Shown piece after piece: positions 50,847 through 52,167 of a DNA stretch of 52,167 nt. The position numbers and the translations under genes are program-made. Source of the stretch: Nanobdellati archaeon (GTDB taxonomy: Archaea; EX4484-52; WAPT01). A model generated the notes under the pieces. It did no database searches, was not told the DNA's origin, and worked only from the letters and a program-made list of their open reading frames with translations. The stretch's first letter is position 1. Every line of letters begins with the position of its first letter. The stretch is taken from positions 1 to 52,167 of the forward strand of contig WAPT01000020.1 in NCBI GenBank assembly GCA_015520605.1, given 5' to 3'.

Positions 50847-50894
50847 TCCCTACCCCCCGCACGCTCATTTCATTATCCCCTACCTTGTAATCGA

Positions 50895-50920
50895 AAATTA
50901 TAATTTTTAATATTGCAATT
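50895..50920 (-). promoter_or_regulatory. AT-rich promoter upstream of the UbiD-AcnX-UbiX-IPK run
   Basis: On the minus strand CAATATTAAAAATTATAATTTTCG lies about 60 nt before the ubiD ATG within the 148-nt gap after mvk. It implies that the lower pathway genes can be transcribed separately from mevalonate kinase, with a short leader carrying the GGGGGTAGGG ribosome binding site. Confidence 0.45.
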
Positions 50921-50994
50921 CTTTTTCCGATAACTTGTTCGTTGTTTGTCGATGGAAGATAACTTAAGTCACGAAGTTCCTTCTATTTCCTACC

Positions 50995-52068
50995 TCACTC
51001 TTCTTCTTCGACCTTCACACCCTCAACTCCCATCTCAGCGATCATAACACGGGCTGCAACTCTCCTCAGAGCACTCTCAACCTTTTCAACACTTCTTTCC
51101 TCCACAAGGGCTATGGCTATCCCCCCACCACCTCCCCCGGAGGGCTTAACTCCAAGAGCTCCGGCTTGTCTTGCTACATCCATAATTCGCTTGAGCTCGG
51201 TCGTAACTATCGGAACGAAATTCTCAAAAATCCCACACCTTTTGTTAATTTCCATACTTACCTCATCGATCTTCTCAAGCAGCTCAGCGTTCCTGTTCAT
51301 CAGCTCTCCCAGCGTTATCCAATCACTCTGTTTGAGAGCCGAAATGCCTCCCATCACAACCTCATCTATCTCGTCAAAGATCTCTTCGTACGCATCGCTT
51401 TCAATTTCTCTCAGCTTTTTTATCTCGCCAACAGTCACTGCGGTCAGAGCCTTAACACCCGTATCAGCTATGATTATGATGGGTCTTTCACTTTCCCTAA
51501 CCTTGACCCTCTCCGTTTCGATGGGGAGCTCTCCCACTCCCCTTTTTTCCTTTCTCCTTACGATGTGTACCCCACCGAAAACGCTTGATGCAAACTCAGC
51601 TCCGCTTGCGGCTCCGCCATGTATTCGCTCTTGGAACGGCAACAGGAGCTCGGGGTATTGAGAAGTATGGATGTGCCAATCATAGAGGGTATTTATTGCA
51701 TGAAAAAAAGCCGAAAGGAATGCTGTTGAGCTGCTAAGTCCTCCACTTTCAGGCGGGATCTCGCTGCTTACAGTTATATTTGCTCCATACTCCATACCGT
51801 ATGTCTGGTGAGAGAACTCAAGGAGCTCAGCTGCAGGCTTCATAACATCATCACACCGCTTAACCGTAAAACATGAGCCTTCAAGTTCCGCAAGGATCTT
51901 ACCATAGCCGGCTGAGCTAACAACCACTTGGTTCTGAGGTAGCTTTTCAGCCGTAACCTTGGTTCTGAGATTCACGGAAGTCACCAGCGCTCTCCTGCCG
52001 TAGACAACGGCATGCTCTCCTATGAAAAACACGTTTCCCGGAGCAGAGGTAGTAATGAGTTCTTTCAT
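50995..52068 (-). CDS. mvk: Mevalonate kinase
   Basis: 357 aa GHMP-family kinase phosphorylating mevalonate to mevalonate 5-phosphate. The start MKELITTSAPGNVFFIGEHAVVYG at ATG 52068 has GTGGTG 5 nt upstream; the track start adds ten residues not expected in the family. The GHMP ATP motif is SSEIPPESGGLSSSTAF, a slightly altered form of PxxxGLGSS, and the C-terminal GALGVKPSGGGGGGIAIALV is clear. A TATA-like AGTATTTAAATTTTTTGG (about 52122-52139) lies upstream. First gene of the pathway cluster. Confidence 0.93.
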   Translation of the reverse strand: MKELITTSAPGNVFFIGEHAVVYGRRALVTSVNLRTKVTAEKLPQNQVVVSSAGYGKILAELEGSCFTVKRCDDVMKPAAELLEFSHQTYGMEYGANITVSSEIPPESGGLSSSTAFLSAFFHAINTLYDWHIHTSQYPELLLPFQERIHGGAASGAEFASSVFGGVHIVRRKEKRGVGELPIETERVKVRESERPIIIIADTGVKALTAVTVGEIKKLREIESDAYEEIFDEIDEVVMGGISALKQSDWITLGELMNRNAELLEKIDEVSMEINKRCGIFENFVPIVTTELKRIMDVARQAGALGVKPSGGGGGGIAIALVEERSVEKVESALRRVAARVMIAEMGVEGVKVEEEE

Positions 52069-52167
52069 GTAGACACCACGAAGTTTTATTTTCGGCATTT
52101 GATGAATATTAAGTTTGCCGTTTCCAAAAAATTTAAATACTATCCTTCTCTATCATTTACCGTCGAA

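Noticed and set aside
1-52167. CRISPR arrays, insertion sequences or rRNA genes
   Set aside because: No regularly spaced repeats, transposase-like ORFs or rRNA signatures were seen anywhere in the window.

Overview
The window looks like chromosomal DNA of a thermophilic euryarchaeon-like archaeon. The evidence is a full-length reverse gyrase (thermophile hallmark), an HMf-type histone, a proteasome-activating nucleotidase (PAN), archaeal release factor aRF1, aIF5A, uS15, NOB1, archaeal tRNA-modification enzymes (Taw1, aTrm56, Elp3, Bud32), a CCA-encoding tRNA-Ile and, most tellingly, genes of the archaeal-type mevalonate pathway. TATA-like boxes lie about 25 nt upstream of many start codons, so many mRNAs are probably leaderless; genes inside operons carry GGAGGTG/GGTGAT-type ribosome binding sites. 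The exact lineage cannot be fixed from sequence alone; relatives of Archaeoglobi, ANME-1 or Syntropharchaeia are my guess only.

Layout. 1-9.5 kb: Tat lipoprotein, membrane S16 (Lon-like) protease, reverse gyrase, small unknowns, CutA, histone, an apparently frameshifted unknown gene with a short overlapping ORF, and Bud32. 9.5-20.3 kb: P2-type Ca2+ ATPase, uS15, ASCH-domain protein, Elp3, two lone unknown genes, then a valS-prf1 operon. 20.3-23.4 kb: the least explained part, with a NYN nuclease followed by an unknown minus-strand cassette (423-aa protein, a decayed gene with an in-frame TAG and a frameshift, a 51-aa ORF, a 68-aa membrane ORF flanked by strong hairpins) ending at tRNA-Ile(GAT). 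23.5-26.6 kb: four-subunit 2-oxoacid (pyruvate-type) ferredoxin oxidoreductase operon behind a 20-bp perfect palindrome. 26.6-34.5 kb: SplB-like radical SAM, PfkB kinase, HAD phosphatase with an unusual hairpin leader, ROK kinase, DUF763, a sugar-nucleotide epimerase-like SDR with altered YxxxK, and AI-2E-type permease. 34.5-45.3 kb: flippase-like membrane protein, NOB1, aIF5A, OPRTase, agmatinase-family enzyme, TatD, PAN, CDP-alcohol phosphotransferase, thymidylate kinase, Taw1, flavin reductase, nucleotidyltransferase.

45.3-52.1 kb (minus strand): a near-complete lower archaeal mevalonate pathway: mevalonate kinase, UbiD-like decarboxylase, a small LpdD-like protein, large and small AcnX subunits (phosphomevalonate dehydratase), UbiX, isopentenyl phosphate kinase, followed by aTrm56. 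Together these would take mevalonate to isopentenyl diphosphate through trans-anhydromevalonate 5-phosphate. UbiX supplies prenyl-FMN to the UbiD enzyme, and the LpdD-like protein may help deliver it. This cluster is the clearest coherent system here. The less expected signals are the LpdD-like partner, several candidate RNA structures and upstream mini-ORFs, and in-frame TAG codons that raise, but do not prove, local pyrrolysine readthrough.
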